Below, in pieces: positions 1-8,779 of a stretch of DNA of 44,607 nucleotides. The stretch lies in assembly GCA_041743425.1 (NCBI GenBank), contig JBGTMS010000053.1, forward strand, positions 1 to 44,607, written 5' to 3'. Under the pieces are notes generated by a model. It was not told where the DNA came from and ran no database searches. It worked only from the letters and a program-made list of their open reading frames with translations. The stretch is from JTS-RE37 sp041743425 (GTDB taxonomy: Bacteria; Bacteroidota; Bacteroidia; Flavobacteriales; Flavobacteriaceae). The position numbers were made by a program, and so were the translations under genes. Numbering within the stretch: position 1 is the first letter of the stretch; each line of letters opens with the position of its first letter.

Positions 1-1
1 T

Positions 2-211
2 ATGAATATTCAGATCGTAAGAGAACTGCAGAAGGTCCTTGGAACTGAAGACGTCGCCTGTGTCATAGATGCAAAGCATTTATGCGTAAATTCAAGGGGT
101 ATTCGGGATATCGACAGCAGTACGGTTACTGCGGAATATGGGGGTAAGTTTAAGGATGAAGGTGTCCGAAGGGAATTTTTGGACTATGTGAACCTTGATA
201 CTAATTTTTAA
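2..211 (+). CDS. folE: GTP cyclohydrolase I, C-terminal fragment (cut by window start)
   Basis: This is the last ~69 residues of GTP cyclohydrolase I, which converts GTP to 7,8-dihydroneopterin triphosphate, the first step of folate and pterin synthesis in the cytosol. The recognisable piece is the family's C-terminal block: the segment VVIEAKHLCM of other FolE proteins appears here as CVIDAKHLCV (residues 20-29), followed by NSRGIRDIDSSTVT and the closing RREFLDYV. The cysteine in KHLC is the usual third zinc ligand. The frame is open to the left edge, so the methionine at position 2 is probably internal. cysS begins 15 bases after the stop, which suggests cotranscription. The identity is secure, although most of the protein cannot be seen. 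Confidence 0.9.
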   Translation: MNIQIVRELQKVLGTEDVACVIDAKHLCVNSRGIRDIDSSTVTAEYGGKFKDEGVRREFLDYVNLDTNF

Positions 212-226
212 TGTGCCTCAGCATAG

Positions 227-1711
227 ATGCAACTTTATAGCAGCCAATCCCTCAAAATATATAATTCTCTCTCTGGTTCCAAAGAAACTTTCCAGCCTAT
301 AAACGAAGGGCATGTCGGCATGTACGTTTGTGGTCCTACCGTTTACAGCAATGTTCACCTCGGAAACTGCAGAACGTTTATGTCTTTTGATATGATCTTC
401 AGATACCTGCGCCATCTGGGTTATAAGGTCCGTTATGTAAGGAATATTACGGATGCAGGTCATTTGGAAGGGGACGCAGAAACAGGAGAAGACAAAATAG
501 CTAAAAAAGCGCGGCTTGAACAGATAGAGCCAATGGAAGTGGTGCAACGTTATACCATTGATTTTCATGACATCCTGCAGAAATTCAACTTCCTGGCGCC
601 CAGCATAGAACCTACGGCCACAGGGCATATCATAGAACAGATTGAAATAATTAAAGACATCCTTGACAAAGGCTATGCCTATGAGATCAACGGATCTGTT
701 TATTTTGATGTATTAGCTTTCAATAAGGAATTCACCTATGGCAAGCTCAGTGGCAGGAAACTTGAGGATATGATATCCAATACAAGGGATCTTACCGCGC
801 AGGATGAAAAAAGAAATCCGCAGGATTTCGCTCTTTGGAAAAAAGCAGAGCCTCAGCACATTATGAGATGGCCCTCGCCATGGGGGGATGGGTTTCCCGG
901 TTGGCACCTGGAATGCACTGCTATGAGCATGAAGTATCTCGGGGAGCATTTTGATATTCATGGAGGTGGAATGGACCTGAAATTCCCACACCATGAGTGT
1001 GAGATCGCACAGGCGCAGGCAATGAATGGTGAGCCTCCGGTTAAATACTGGTTACATGCCAACATGCTTACTCTGAACGGCAAAAAAATGGCGAAATCCA
1101 CAGGTAATAATATCCTACCGGGCGAAATTTTCAACGGGGATAATCAGATCCTCAGTAAGGCATTTTCGCCTTCCGTGGTCCGTTTCTTTATGATGCAGGC
1201 CCATTATACAAGTATTCTGGACCTTAGTGATGATGCGTTAGTAGCTTCCGAGAGGGGGTATAACCGACTGATGGAGGCCCTCGACACCCTTTCCGTCCTG
1301 GACGTATCAGAGGGCACAAAAGACTTCAAGGTAACCGAATGGCAACAACACTGTTACGATGCCATGAATGATGATTTCAACACCCCGGTATTGATAGCGC
1401 ATTTGTTTGATGGCGTCAGATTTATCAACCAGGTGAAAGAAGGACTGCAGCAGTGCAGTGAAAAAGACAAGGAACTCCTTAGTAGCACCATGAATACCTT
1501 TGTATTTGATGTCCTGGGAATCGAACAAAAAAACAAGGAGACCCAGGGAGCAGATAAACTTTCCGGAGTGGTCAATCTGCTGATTCAACTGCGCAACGAA
1601 GCGAGAACCAACAAAGATTTTAAGACCTCGGATTCCATTCGAGACCAGCTGGCCGAATTGGGCATCAATCTGAAGGACGGTAAGGATGGTACAACTTTTA
1701 GTCTTTCCTGA
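227..1711 (+). CDS. cysS: Cysteinyl-tRNA synthetase
   Basis: Class I aminoacyl-tRNA synthetase that charges tRNA-Cys with cysteine in the cytosol. The 494-residue length is normal for the family. The HIGH signature is HLGN at residues 44-47, and the KMSKS loop reads KMAKS at 287-291. By alignment with the E. coli enzyme, the zinc ligands that select cysteine are C35, C230, H255 and E259, all present. The ATG at 227 lies 15 bases after the folE stop and has no clear Shine-Dalgarno sequence, as is usual in Bacteroidota. It sits between folE and yidD/lgt in a co-directional run. No frameshift or missing motif is seen. Confidence 0.97.
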   Translation: MQLYSSQSLKIYNSLSGSKETFQPINEGHVGMYVCGPTVYSNVHLGNCRTFMSFDMIFRYLRHLGYKVRYVRNITDAGHLEGDAETGEDKIAKKARLEQIEPMEVVQRYTIDFHDILQKFNFLAPSIEPTATGHIIEQIEIIKDILDKGYAYEINGSVYFDVLAFNKEFTYGKLSGRKLEDMISNTRDLTAQDEKRNPQDFALWKKAEPQHIMRWPSPWGDGFPGWHLECTAMSMKYLGEHFDIHGGGMDLKFPHHECEIAQAQAMNGEPPVKYWLHANMLTLNGKKMAKSTGNNILPGEIFNGDNQILSKAFSPSVVRFFMMQAHYTSILDLSDDALVASERGYNRLMEALDTLSVLDVSEGTKDFKVTEWQQHCYDAMNDDFNTPVLIAHLFDGVRFINQVKEGLQQCSEKDKELLSSTMNTFVFDVLGIEQKNKETQGADKLSGVVNLLIQLRNEARTNKDFKTSDSIRDQLAELGINLKDGKDGTTFSLS

Positions 1712-1765
1712 TAGCCCGCGATTCAGGAAGTCTCTAATGGATGGGAATCCGGTTGATTAAGTCAT

Positions 1766-1987
1766 ATGAAGAATATTCTAGTCGCGCCATTCATTTTGCT
1801 TATCCGCATGTACCAGGTACTTATCTCTTCATGGACACCTCCAATGTGCCGCTACACTCCCAGTTGTTCCAATTACACCCTGCAGGCCCTCAGAAAACAC
1901 GGATTAATAAAAGGAGGCTGGCTTGGCATCAAACGCATTTTCAGCTGTCATCCCTGGGGAGGGCGCGGGTATGATCCCGTCCCATAA
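1766..1987 (+). CDS. yidD: Membrane protein insertion efficiency factor YidD
   Basis: Small (73-residue) YidD/UPF0161 protein, a membrane-associated factor that helps insert and fold inner-membrane proteins together with YidC. The family pattern is complete: an N-terminal amphipathic or hydrophobic stretch (residues 4-20), the CRYTPSCSNYTLQAL block with its two conserved cysteines (residues 28-42), then SCHPWGGRGYDPVP at the C-terminus. It starts 54 bases after cysS. In many other bacteria yidD lies by rnpA and yidC. Here it sits between cysS and lgt, so its link to envelope biogenesis rests on lgt. A longer overlapping frame from 1741 is a shadow. Confidence 0.93.
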   Translation: MKNILVAPFILLIRMYQVLISSWTPPMCRYTPSCSNYTLQALRKHGLIKGGWLGIKRIFSCHPWGGRGYDPVP

Positions 1988-2122
1988 ATCTGCCTCTTAC
2001 GGAGCTGCCAAATGGCCCTCACCCACCCTACTGAAACACCATCATCAACCCTCCTCGCCCTACGGATCTTGCCATTTTATTGACAGCTGTCTGCATTCTA
2101 TTTTTTATATTAGCCGCTCAAT

Positions 2123-3133
2123 ATGATAGCTATGCACTTCTTAGGCATCACGTGGAATCCAAATGACACCTTATTCACCCTTGGATTTATTCAGATCAAG
2201 TATTATAATCTGCTTTGGATTGTGGCTTTTGCCGTAGGCTGGTTTGTAATGAAAAAAATATTCCTGAATGAAAAGAAATCCATGGAACAACTGGATTCTC
2301 TTTTTATTTATACGGTGCTCGCCACCATGCTCGGAGCAAGACTGGGTCATGTTTTTTTTTATGACTGGGCCTATTATCAGGATCACCTGCTGGAAATTCT
2401 CCTTCCCATCCGTGAGAGTGCAGATGGCTCCCTCTTTGGCTTTATACGCGGTTATGAATTTACAGGTTTTACCGGATTGGCCAGTCACGGTGCAGCGATC
2501 GGGATCATCATAGGTATGTATTTGTATACAAGGAAACATGCGGAATTCAGGATGTTGTGGATTCTGGACCGGGTGGTGCTTCCCGTAGCCATCGGCGCAT
2601 TTTTTGTGAGGTTAGGGAATTTTTTTAATTCTGAAATCAATGGTAAAGTAACGGATGCTTCCTTTCTTTTTGGAACGCGATTTATTCGTGATTCCGATGA
2701 TATGCCGGCATCCACCGCCGTTTCAATCACCAGGGAGCAAACAGTCAACAATGCCTATGCAGCTTTGGAGAACAATCCGAAATTTGCCGAATACCTCAAC
2801 GCCATCCCCTACCGCCATCCCGCCCAACTGTATGAAGGTGTATGTTATATTTTCGTTTTTCTCATACTTTATTATCTCTATTGGAAAACGGATAAGAAAA
2901 ATAAACCCGGCTTTTTGTTTGGCATGTTCCTGGTATTACTATGGACCGTACGTTTCTTTGTGGAATTTGTGAAGAAAAGTCAGGGTGGATTTGAAAAGAC
3001 CCTTGGATTATTATCAACCGGACAATGGCTCAGCATTCCATTTATCCTCATCGGTCTGTACTTTATCTTCAGAAACCCCCGGACATCCCCCAATCGAAGT
3101 CCTTCAGGCATACCCGGAAATAAAGCAAGATAA
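2123..3133 (+). CDS. lgt: Prolipoprotein diacylglyceryl transferase
   Basis: Integral inner-membrane enzyme that moves a diacylglyceryl group from phosphatidylglycerol to the lipobox cysteine of prolipoproteins, the first step of lipoprotein maturation. The sequence shows about seven hydrophobic segments, the SHGAAIG motif (HGG-type catalytic region), the Lgt signature RLGNFFNSEING and the late HPAQLYEG block. At 336 residues it is slightly longer than many homologues because of a polar insert between the signature and the HPAQ block. Translation may start at 2123 or at the second ATG at 2132, and the sequence does not decide between them. The DUF192 gene begins three bases after its stop, so the two are almost surely cotranscribed. 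Several predicted lipoproteins in this window are its likely substrates. Confidence 0.96.
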   Translation: MIAMHFLGITWNPNDTLFTLGFIQIKYYNLLWIVAFAVGWFVMKKIFLNEKKSMEQLDSLFIYTVLATMLGARLGHVFFYDWAYYQDHLLEILLPIRESADGSLFGFIRGYEFTGFTGLASHGAAIGIIIGMYLYTRKHAEFRMLWILDRVVLPVAIGAFFVRLGNFFNSEINGKVTDASFLFGTRFIRDSDDMPASTAVSITREQTVNNAYAALENNPKFAEYLNAIPYRHPAQLYEGVCYIFVFLILYYLYWKTDKKNKPGFLFGMFLVLLWTVRFFVEFVKKSQGGFEKTLGLLSTGQWLSIPFILIGLYFIFRNPRTSPNRSPSGIPGNKAR

Positions 3134-3136
3134 ATT

Positions 3137-3643
3137 ATGTGTCGAGCTTTCATCTCTAGATTATTGATAGGATGCTTTGTGTCCGGATTACCTGTACTGA
3201 CCCTCTCATGTAATCCGGAGAAAAAACCGGCCATAAAAACCAATCCCATCAGCTTCACCCGGGAAGGAGAATTATCCATTTACAGGACCAGCACCGACTC
3301 CCTGCTCATTCAATTGGAAATCGAAATAGCGGACTCGGACTATGAAACCCAGACAGGTCTCATGTATCGGGAGGCGATGGACCCGAATCAGGCGATGTTT
3401 TTTATTTTTCCCTCGGAGGAAATGCATTCTTTTTATATGAAAAATACCAAAATTCCGCTGGATCTTCTCTTTATCCGCGGGGATCAAAAAATTGCCACCA
3501 TAGCGCCCGATGCCCAACCACTGGATGAATCCGGCATAACGTCACGCGTTCCGGTGCAGTACGTTCTCGAGGTTAATGCGGGAATGGTAGCGGCATGGAA
3601 TGTAAAAATCGGTGATAGTATCTCCTTTACTAAAGACGACTGA
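3137..3643 (+). CDS. DUF192 lipoprotein
   Basis: 168-residue exported lipoprotein of the DUF192 family. Residues 1-25 form a lipoprotein signal peptide ending in LTLSC (lipid-bearing Cys25). The DUF192 domain covers about residues 50-165 and has the family hallmarks: TGLMYREAM, the aromatic-rich FYMKNTKIPLDLLFI, and the closing VLEVNAGMVAAWNVKIGD. The molecular function of the family is not settled, and I assign none. It follows lgt by three bases, a fitting partner since Lgt would modify it. GNAT acetyltransferase coding begins 37 bases later. Confidence 0.88.
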   Translation: MCRAFISRLLIGCFVSGLPVLTLSCNPEKKPAIKTNPISFTREGELSIYRTSTDSLLIQLEIEIADSDYETQTGLMYREAMDPNQAMFFIFPSEEMHSFYMKNTKIPLDLLFIRGDQKIATIAPDAQPLDESGITSRVPVQYVLEVNAGMVAAWNVKIGDSISFTKDD

Positions 3644-3680
3644 AGTCCCTGTTTAAGCGGAAAAAGGAAAAAAAGATAGA

Positions 3681-4214
3681 ATGCCCGGGTATTTACTTGA
3701 AAATGTATCAACCAACCGTTTAAGGTTCAGAAAGGTAGTCCCTGAAGATTTTGACCTGTGGTTACCCTTTTATGATGACCCAGACAGTGTCCGACACTGG
3801 GACGGTTATTCAAATGATCCGCGGACCAATTGCATCGATCAATTTAGCAGGATTTTTGAACGCTATGAAAAGCGGTTGGGAGGTATGAATGCCCTTATCA
3901 TAAAATCCAGCGGCCGCCTTGCCGGTTTATGTGGTTTACTTATACAGGAAGTAGATCAGGTAGAAGAACTTGAAATCGGATATTCCATCCTGCCGGAGCA
4001 CAGATGCAGGGGCTATGCTGCTGAGGCTGCCATTCGCTGCAGGGAGATCGCTTTTTCAAGGCAGTACGCCCCGTCACTAATCTCAATTATTCATAAGGAC
4101 AACCTTCCTTCTCAAAAGGTAGCGCTAAGAAACGGAATGAACGCAGATAAGTCGACCATTTATAAGAGCAACCCGGTAGTTATTTATAGGGTAAATAATC
4201 AGGCAGCTCTTTAA
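3681..4214 (+). CDS. GNAT-family N-acetyltransferase (RimJ/RimL type)
   Basis: 177-residue single-domain cytosolic acetyltransferase that would use acetyl-CoA to acetylate an amine. The opening TNRLRFRKVVPEDFDLW is typical of the RimJ/RimL branch. The acetyl-CoA pyrophosphate-binding loop (motif A) is seen as EIGYSILPEHRCRGYAAEAA, and the later HKDNLPSQKVALRNGM is the usual motif B region. The substrate cannot be told: ribosomal proteins, small molecules and antibiotics are all used by relatives. The ATG at 3681 follows a purine-rich AAAAAGGAAAAAAAG tract that may serve as ribosome binding site. Spacing (37 bases after the DUF192 gene, 55 before the ABC gene) suggests one transcript. Confidence 0.85.
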   Translation: MPGYLLENVSTNRLRFRKVVPEDFDLWLPFYDDPDSVRHWDGYSNDPRTNCIDQFSRIFERYEKRLGGMNALIIKSSGRLAGLCGLLIQEVDQVEELEIGYSILPEHRCRGYAAEAAIRCREIAFSRQYAPSLISIIHKDNLPSQKVALRNGMNADKSTIYKSNPVVIYRVNNQAAL

Positions 4215-4269
4215 ACAGCACTGCTCATTGGAAGATGAGCCTAACTGTAGAAATTCATTTGAGATACCT

Positions 4270-5505
4270 ATGAGCTATCTTCCGCACTGGGCAGTTTTTA
4301 CCGATAATACTTCCGATAAATCCACCTTTGTAAACGCCTTGCTGCGGGGTGAATTCCCGGATGAATTTCGTCAGCTCCGGGGTAAAAGCGCGGGACTCTT
4401 CTCGACGACCGAAGTCAGCCGGATGATAGAAGAGGAATACCTGCACGATAACAAAATACTCACTGCTACCACGTCACAGGACCTTCAGTCTATGAGTAGC
4501 GGGGAGCGTAAAAAAGCCTTATTGAATTATCTGATGACCATTGGCAATGGATATCTTATCATGGATAATCCATTCGATAACCTCGACACGATCTCCCGGG
4601 ATGCATTGAAAAAAGACCTTTTAAAACTTTCTCAGGAAGTATCGGTGGTACAGCTGATCAGCAGGCGTTCAGATGTATTGCCCTTTATACAGTATCGTTA
4701 CCGGCTGGAAGGAAAAAATCTGAAAAATATTCAGGACAGGAAAGAGGAAAAAGCCCTGGCCCTCCCTGCCCTGCATCACAAACTTCCTGAATCTCCGGAA
4801 TACCGGCCTTACGATGGGAAATTTCTGATCAGGTTTAAAAATGTTCAGGTTGCCTATGACTCCCGGCAAATTCTGAAGTCAATTACCTGGGATATCCGAC
4901 CCGGGGAATTCTGGGAGTTGCAGGGTGCCAATGGCAGTGGGAAAACTACTTTATTAACAATGATCACCGGAGATAATCCCAAAGCCTACGGGCAGGAAAT
5001 TTGGCTTTTTGGCAGGAAAAAAGGCAGCGGAGAAAGTATCTGGGACATCAAAAAACAAATCGGGTATTTCACCCCGGCAATGATTGATAGGTTCAGCGGG
5101 TATCATAGCGTTGAACACATGATTCTTTCAGGTCTCATGGATTCTATTGGGTTATATGTGATTCCTTCTGCAGCTCAATTAAGGACCACAAGAGCATGGT
5201 TGGATTTATTGGGAATGGAAAGCCTTGCCCATACCTCGTTTCATGATCTTACCATGGGGCAGCAACGGATGGTGATGTGTGCCCGTGCGATGATTAAGCA
5301 TCCCCTTTTACTTATCCTGGATGAACCTACCGCGGGCCTGGATGATGAGAGCGCTCAGTTCTTTGTATCTGTGGTAAACAAAATTGCAGAAGATAAGAAA
5401 ACGACTATCATCTTTGTTTCGCACCGGAAGGAGCCTGGTCTGAATCCCGGGTTTATATTTAAATTGTCATCAGAGCAACATGGCAACCGAGGTGCCGTAG
5501 TATAG
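4270..5505 (+). CDS. ModF-like tandem ABC ATPase with degenerate first domain
   Basis: 411-residue soluble protein with two ABC ATPase domains, clearly related along its length to E. coli ModF (for example LFGRKKGSGESIWDIKK at 247-262). No molybdate genes are near, so I give no symbol. Domain 2 is intact: Walker A GANGSGKTT (219-227), signature LTMGQQ (327-332), Walker B LLILDEP with E352. Domain 1 is degenerate. Its P-loop reads TDNTSDKST (11-19), losing all three glycines, and its Walker B reads LIMDNP (96-101), with Asn in place of the catalytic Glu. The first beta-strands of ModF are also missing. A TTG at 4228 would add 14 residues, but the ATG at 4270 fits better. The role is unknown: ATP-dependent regulator or repair-linked ATPase are possibilities. 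Confidence 0.85.
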   Translation: MSYLPHWAVFTDNTSDKSTFVNALLRGEFPDEFRQLRGKSAGLFSTTEVSRMIEEEYLHDNKILTATTSQDLQSMSSGERKKALLNYLMTIGNGYLIMDNPFDNLDTISRDALKKDLLKLSQEVSVVQLISRRSDVLPFIQYRYRLEGKNLKNIQDRKEEKALALPALHHKLPESPEYRPYDGKFLIRFKNVQVAYDSRQILKSITWDIRPGEFWELQGANGSGKTTLLTMITGDNPKAYGQEIWLFGRKKGSGESIWDIKKQIGYFTPAMIDRFSGYHSVEHMILSGLMDSIGLYVIPSAAQLRTTRAWLDLLGMESLAHTSFHDLTMGQQRMVMCARAMIKHPLLLILDEPTAGLDDESAQFFVSVVNKIAEDKKTTIIFVSHRKEPGLNPGFIFKLSSEQHGNRGAVV

Positions 5506-5551
5506 TGCAAAACCGGTCACAACAGATGATCGTCTAACCTGACCCTGGTTA

Positions 5552-8500
5552 TCAATGGGTTTTCGCCGGTTTCTTTTTGGGTGGTTTTGGGTGAGGATTC
5601 TCCGGGATGTTTCCGGAGGTAATTTTGTTTTTTATGGTGTCAAAGAGAATTGGGGTTGCAATGAACAGCGAGGAATAGGTACCTACTACGATTCCGACAA
5701 TCATTGCGAACATAAATCCTCTTAATGTCTCCCCGCCAAAAATAAAAATAGCTATAAGCACTACAATGGTAGTCATAGACGTGTTCAGAGTTCTGCTCAG
5801 CGTACTGTTCAACGCCAGGTTAAGATTATCTCCGGCACGCATTCCCTTCTCATTCCAGATCTCACGGATCCTGTCAAAAACGACCACCGTATCGTTCAGA
5901 GAATATCCGATAACCGTCAGGATGGCCGCTATGAAGGCCTGATCGATCTCCATTGAAAATGGCATGATTTTACTTGTCAGAGAAAAGATACCAAGGACGA
6001 TCAGTACATCATGAAAGACCGCCACAACGGCACCAAGGGAAAACTGCCATTTGCGGAAACGAAGAAGGATGTACAGGAAAACAACGGCAAGAGATCCCAC
6101 TACGGCCCAGAGCGCATTCTTCTTGATATCATCGGCAATGGTTGGGCCAACTTTACGATATTTCATTACCCCGATGTCATCATTGGTCCCACCCGGAATA
6201 AAATCTTCAAAGGTTGCTCCGTCAGGGAAGTATTTTTGCAGACTGGTGAATAATAGCTCCAGAATTTCGTTATCCACTTCAACTTCCTGGGCATCCACCT
6301 TGTATTTGGTGGTGATCATAACCTGATTGGCGTCCCCGAAGGTCTTGGCACTGGCACTTCCCAATGTTGTGGAAAGTTCACTGGCAATTTCAGAGGGATT
6401 TACCGGATTGACAAACCGGATCTGATAATTCCTGCCTCCTACAAAATCAACTCCCTGATCAAGTCCCTGGGTAAACAGGGAAAACAATCCGACACCCACA
6501 AGTACAGATGAGAAAATATAAGCCACCTTCCGTTTGCTAAGGAAATTGATATTGGAATTGGTAAATAGATTTTTGGTAATGGAAGTTGTAAAGTCGAGAC
6601 GTCGGGTCCTCCCACTGAGATACCAGTCTACCAACAACCGCGTTACAAAGATGGCGGTAAACAGGGAAGTAAGGATACCAATGATCAAGGTTGTTGCAAA
6701 GCCTTTGATAGGCCCAGTACCGAAGATGAGAAGGATCAGCGCCGTAAGAGCTGTAGTAATATTGGCATCGAGGATGGAAGACAAAGCATTGCTGAAACCA
6801 TCAGCTATGGCCTGACCCTTGCCCTTGCCTTTCGCTATTTCTTCTTTGATACGTTCAAAGATCAGTACGTTCGCGTCAACGGACATCCCGATGGTCAGAA
6901 CAATCCCTGCTATCCCCGGAAGCGTCAGAACCGCCCCAAGGCTGGCCAGCACTCCAAAGATGAGTACAATGTTAAAAATAAGGGCGATATCTGCAAATAT
7001 CCCTGCCTTCCCATAATAGAGGATCATCCAAATAAGGACAAAAATCATGGCAATAAGGAAGGAAGTGAAACCACTGTCTATAGCTTCCTGTCCGAGGGAA
7101 GGACCCACTACAAAAGAATCGATGATATCGGCCGAAGCTGGTAATTTGCCCGCGCGCAATACGTTGGCTATATCCTTAGTTTCATTAATGGTGAAAGTCC
7201 CTGTAATTTCCGAACTCCCTCCCGAAATCCCTCCGACCTGGGATACACCGGGGGCGGTATAAACCCTGTTATCCAGAACGATGGCTATCCCTGTATTATT
7301 GAGGTTGGCCTCACTGGTAAGCTTTTCCCATAACTTTGCTCCGCGGACATTCATATCCATTCCGACCGCGGGTCTGTTAAACTGATCAAACTGATCTCTG
7401 GCATCACTGACCACATCTCCGCTGATGCGAGGTTCATTTTCACGATTCGACTTGAGGGCATAGAGCGAAGCTACTTCAGAATCTGTGGAAGGACGTTCCC
7501 ACAGGAATTTTGTAAACTGTACTTCGGATGGCAACAAACGTCTGATTTCAGGCATCCTAAGATAGCCGTTGATCACGGCAGTGTCTTGTACGGCAGCCAC
7601 ACCGATGGCAAATCCCTGCCCGCTTAATTGGAGTTTATCGAACAAAGGGTTTTTCTCCGTGCTGAGGTCAAGTGAGTCTTTGGAAACGTCAGAAAGAAGT
7701 GAATCAATTTCCGATTCTTCCTTAACCGGTGCTTCCTCGGTAGAAGCCACAAGGGTTTTAAGTTTTTCATTGGCCTGAATGAAAAAATTGATCAGATTCT
7801 GATTGCCGGGTTCATAAGTTTCCCAAAATTCCAATTGCGCGGTACTGGAGAGAAGGTCCTGCGCCCTTGCAATATCACGGGCACCCGGTAATTCTACAAG
7901 GATTCGGCCGGAACTGCCTTCCCGCTGGATGTTGGGCTGGGTAACTCCGAAACCGTCAATACGCTCCCTGAGGACTTCAAAAGCTGAAACAATGGATTCA
8001 TCAATTTTTCTGCGGATGATCGGCTTTACCTCATCATCAGACATCTGAAAGTTGATTTCGTCACTCAGCGTTTTATTTGCAAATATCTCCGGGGAGGCGA
8101 GCTTCTGATCGCCTTTAATCCGGTCAAATGCATCAAAGAACAGGTCGAGGTAGGTATCGTCGCTACTGGTAGAGGCCACATCGGCATCTGCAATGGCTTT
8201 ATTGAACACGGGATTCCTGCTCTCGTTGGACAGACCCCTCAGAATATCTTTGACTGATATCTGCAGGGTAACATTTATGCCTCCTTTCAGATCCAGACCC
8301 TTATTCAACTCTTTCTTCTTGGCATCCTCATAACTGGTGAAACCGAGAATAGGATCCTTGGATATAGAATCCAGATACTGGGCCTCAACAGCTTCACGTT
8401 GTGCTACATAATTATCCTCAGTGGAAGGGACTTCTTTGGCAGCATAGGCCTGCGCGTCATCCTCTACCCGGCTGGTGATAAAAGTATATGACAATTGATA

Positions 8501-8557
8501 GATACTGACAATCCCGAAAAGGAAAGCAAAAAGCTTTACAAGTCCTTTATTCTGCAT
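5552..8557 (-). CDS. secDF: Protein translocase subunit SecDF (fused SecD and SecF)
   Basis: Inner-membrane accessory motor of the Sec translocon that uses the proton gradient to complete protein export. The 1001 residues hold SecD (about 1-650) followed by SecF (about 670-985), the fused form usual in Bacteroidota. A first membrane helix (7-27) leads into the SecD motif GLDLKGG (87-93). A large periplasmic region follows, with a Ser/Glu-rich insert near residues 275-310. The charged helix GMSVDANVLIFERIKEE lies near residue 556, and its SecF counterpart GYSLNDTVVVFDRIREI near residue 889; these carry the proton-path aspartates. The tail is rich in Pro and Lys (PHPKPPKKKPAKTH). A good promoter lies just upstream. 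The gene converges with the ModF-like gene. Confidence 0.97.
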   Translation of the reverse strand: MQNKGLVKLFAFLFGIVSIYQLSYTFITSRVEDDAQAYAAKEVPSTEDNYVAQREAVEAQYLDSISKDPILGFTSYEDAKKKELNKGLDLKGGINVTLQISVKDILRGLSNESRNPVFNKAIADADVASTSSDDTYLDLFFDAFDRIKGDQKLASPEIFANKTLSDEINFQMSDDEVKPIIRRKIDESIVSAFEVLRERIDGFGVTQPNIQREGSSGRILVELPGARDIARAQDLLSSTAQLEFWETYEPGNQNLINFFIQANEKLKTLVASTEEAPVKEESEIDSLLSDVSKDSLDLSTEKNPLFDKLQLSGQGFAIGVAAVQDTAVINGYLRMPEIRRLLPSEVQFTKFLWERPSTDSEVASLYALKSNRENEPRISGDVVSDARDQFDQFNRPAVGMDMNVRGAKLWEKLTSEANLNNTGIAIVLDNRVYTAPGVSQVGGISGGSSEITGTFTINETKDIANVLRAGKLPASADIIDSFVVGPSLGQEAIDSGFTSFLIAMIFVLIWMILYYGKAGIFADIALIFNIVLIFGVLASLGAVLTLPGIAGIVLTIGMSVDANVLIFERIKEEIAKGKGKGQAIADGFSNALSSILDANITTALTALILLIFGTGPIKGFATTLIIGILTSLFTAIFVTRLLVDWYLSGRTRRLDFTTSITKNLFTNSNINFLSKRKVAYIFSSVLVGVGLFSLFTQGLDQGVDFVGGRNYQIRFVNPVNPSEIASELSTTLGSASAKTFGDANQVMITTKYKVDAQEVEVDNEILELLFTSLQKYFPDGATFEDFIPGGTNDDIGVMKYRKVGPTIADDIKKNALWAVVGSLAVVFLYILLRFRKWQFSLGAVVAVFHDVLIVLGIFSLTSKIMPFSMEIDQAFIAAILTVIGYSLNDTVVVFDRIREIWNEKGMRAGDNLNLALNSTLSRTLNTSMTTIVVLIAIFIFGGETLRGFMFAMIVGIVVGTYSSLFIATPILFDTIKNKITSGNIPENPHPKPPKKKPAKTH

Positions 8558-8596
8558 GAGTTAATAGAATTAGGTGATGGTTTTGCAAACAGCGTG

Positions 8597-8627
8597 CAAA
8601 TATATTATTTCCGACAGGAACTGACAA
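8597..8627 (-). promoter_or_regulatory. Bacteroidota-type promoter for secDF
   Basis: On the minus strand TATATTTG (8597-8604) matches the -7 consensus TAnnTTTG exactly. TTG (8625-8627) lies 20 bases further upstream as the -33 element. The ATG is 39 bases downstream of the -7 box. This is one of the best matches in the window. It implies secDF can be transcribed on its own rather than only from mdh. Confidence 0.6.
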
Positions 8628-8743
8628 TTAATTTATGCTATTAATCTGATGTCCTGCGGATGGTTGTTCCTGCCTGATCCCCCGGACTTTAAGGTGAGAA
8701 CCTCCCATTGGACTTGATAATTCAGAATTACGGAAACCTCCTG

Positions 8744-8763
8744 AAAAGTCGCAGAATGCGACC
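8744..8763 (-). terminator. Probable rho-independent terminator of mdh
   Basis: Read on the minus strand just after the mdh stop, GTCGCA-TTC-TGCGAC forms a six-base-pair stem with a three-base loop followed by TTTT. The stem is short, but its position between the mdh stop and the secDF promoter makes sense. Confidence 0.5.
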
Positions 8764-8779
8764 TGAGATGGGGCTGCAA

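Noticed and set aside
1741..1974. Open frame overlapping yidD in another register
   Set aside because: It overlaps the well-conserved YidD frame and its translation has no recognisable family features.
6534..6815. Plus-strand frames inside secDF
   Set aside because: Antisense shadows of a highly conserved gene; the translations are low-complexity and unlike any protein I know.
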